Shown here: piece by piece, positions 63,236 through 64,000 of the stretch
How positions within the stretch are numbered: position 1 is the stretch's first letter
Layout of the letters: every line of letters begins with the position of its first letter
DNA from: Caprimulgus europaeus
Lineage: Eukaryota > Chordata > Aves > Caprimulgiformes > Caprimulgidae
DNA: 64,000 bases
Direction of reading: 5' to 3'
NCBI GenBank assembly: GCA_907165065.1
Contig: OU015543.1
Location: 10,171,501-10,235,500 of the forward strand
The notes under the pieces: generated by a model
Databases searched by the model: none
What the model saw: only the letters and a program-made list of their open reading frames with translations
Told to the model about the DNA's origin: nothing
Program-made: the position numbers and the translations under genes

Positions 63236-64000
63236 GGAAAGTTCAACAACATCTTTGTCAGTGACATGGACAGCAGGATTGAGTGCACCCTCAGCAAGTG
63301 TGCTGACAGTACCACGCTGAGGGGTGTGGGTGACACGCTGGAGGGACGGGATGGCATCCAGAGGGACCTGGACAGGCTGGAGAGGTGGGGCCTGTGCCAA
63401 CCTCATGAAGTCCAACAAGGCCAAATGCAAGGTCCTACATCTGGGTCAGGGCAACCCCAAGCACACAGGCTGGGCAATGAGTGGCTTGAGGACAGCTCTG
63501 AAGAGAAGGACTTGGGAGTGGTGGTGGATGAGAAGCTCAACATGAGGCGGCACCGTGCGCTGGCAGCACAGAGCCAATAACCGTGTCCTGGGCTGCACCC
63601 AGAGCAGCGTGGGCAGCAGGGCCAGGGAGGGGATTCTGCCCCTCTGCTCTGCTCTCGTCAGGCCCCACCTGGAGTGCTGTGTCCAGTTCTGGAGCCCCCA
63701 ACACAAGACAGACATGGACCTGCTAGAATGAGTCCAGAGGAGGCCACGAGGATGATGTGAGGACTGGAACAGCTCTGCTGTGAGGACAGGCTGAGAGAGT
63801 TGGGGCTGTTCAGCCTGGAGAAGAGAAGGCTCCGGGGAGATCTTATAGCGGCCTCCCAGTACCTGAAGGGGCTACAAGAAAGCTGGGGAGGGACTTTTCA
63901 TAAGGGCAGTTAATGACAGGACAAAGGGAAATGGCTTTAATCTGAAAGAGGGAAGGTTTAGATTAGATATTAGGAAGAAATTCTTCACTGTGAGGGTGGT
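63236..64000 (+). mobile_element. CR1 LINE, 5'-truncated, continues past window edge
   Basis: A plus-strand CR1 copy begins in the later part of ORF2 and is still inside the ORF2 tail at the last base. DNA landmarks include GTCAGTGACATGGACAGCAG near 63257, CTGGACAGGCTGGAGAGGTG near 63367, and GAGAAGGACTTGGGAGTGGT near 63502. CCTGGAGAAGAGAAGGCTCC near 63813 and GGAAGAAATTCTTCACTGTG near 63972 follow. It is better preserved than the 23 kb copy but clearly dead (see the pseudogene entry). The element's 3' UTR must lie beyond the window. Confidence 0.95.
63240..64000 (+). pseudogene. CR1 ORF2 3' half, frameshifted
   Basis: This is the late reverse-transcriptase and C-terminal part of CR1 ORF2, spread over several frames. 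It begins with NNIFVSDMDS and DTLEGRDGIQRDLDRLERW. It then shifts at about 63386 (one extra G in a G-run), continuing as ACANLMKSNKAKCKVLHLG, and returns to the first frame at about 63470 as SSEEKDLGVVVDEKLNM. A stop follows at 63578-63580. The next block ([17 protein letters not shown]) is ended by TGA at 63729-63731, where the family has CGA (Arg), a typical CpG decay change. [20 protein letters not shown] is followed by another frameshift at about 63870 (one base missing), after which NDRTKGNGFNLKEGRFRLDI runs to the window edge. The catalytic core upstream is absent. Confidence 0.88.

Overview
The window looks like non-coding DNA from a bird (avian-type amniote) nuclear genome. It is AT-rich and CpG-poor, with stops in every frame. 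Poly(A)/poly(T) runs and simple repeats are common. The only interspersed repeats I recognise with confidence are CR1 non-LTR retrotransposon fragments, the dominant bird retrotransposon. I see no Alu, L1 or bacterial-type gene organisation. The exact species and locus cannot be read from the sequence.

No convincing protein-coding gene, coding exon, tRNA, rRNA, snRNA or CRISPR array was found in 64 kb. Open frames reach about 160 codons. The longest are either translations of microsatellites, CR1 remnants, or frames with no recognisable domain. The window is best read as intergenic (gene-desert-like) or deep intronic sequence.

Layout. 1-7105: unique AT-rich sequence. 7106-7402: CR1 3' end on the minus strand, with the last ~63 codons of its ORF2 still open. 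7403-12560: unique. 12561-12860: isolated GC/CpG-richer patch between two CACGTG boxes. 16733-16835: (AT)n(AC)n microsatellite. 18132-18470: very long pure AAAAG pentanucleotide array (63 perfect units). 23095-23790: old, heavily diverged CR1 on the minus strand, recognisable from both DNA and protein remnants. 25685-25842: dense CpG cluster with a TATA-like box and a consensus splice donor on the opposite strand. 27541-27946: degraded palindromic MITE-like remnants. 28544-28724: 7-bp minisatellite with two interspersed unit types. 31480-31900 and 38820-39150: complex, homeodomain-motif-bearing sequence that I flag as candidate conserved non-coding elements. 41601-41637: perfect 13-bp hairpin. 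41713-41821: G-free A/C tract. 59535-59831: CR1 3' end on the plus strand, followed by a G-quadruplex motif. 63236 to the window edge: 5'-truncated CR1 on the plus strand with frameshifts and a CGA-to-TGA nonsense change.

Nothing here amounts to a demonstrable new biological system. The most useful leads are the CpG/TATA/splice-donor cluster at 25.7-25.85 kb, the ancient repeat remnants at 23.1-23.8 and 27.5-27.95 kb, and the long pure AAAAG array.
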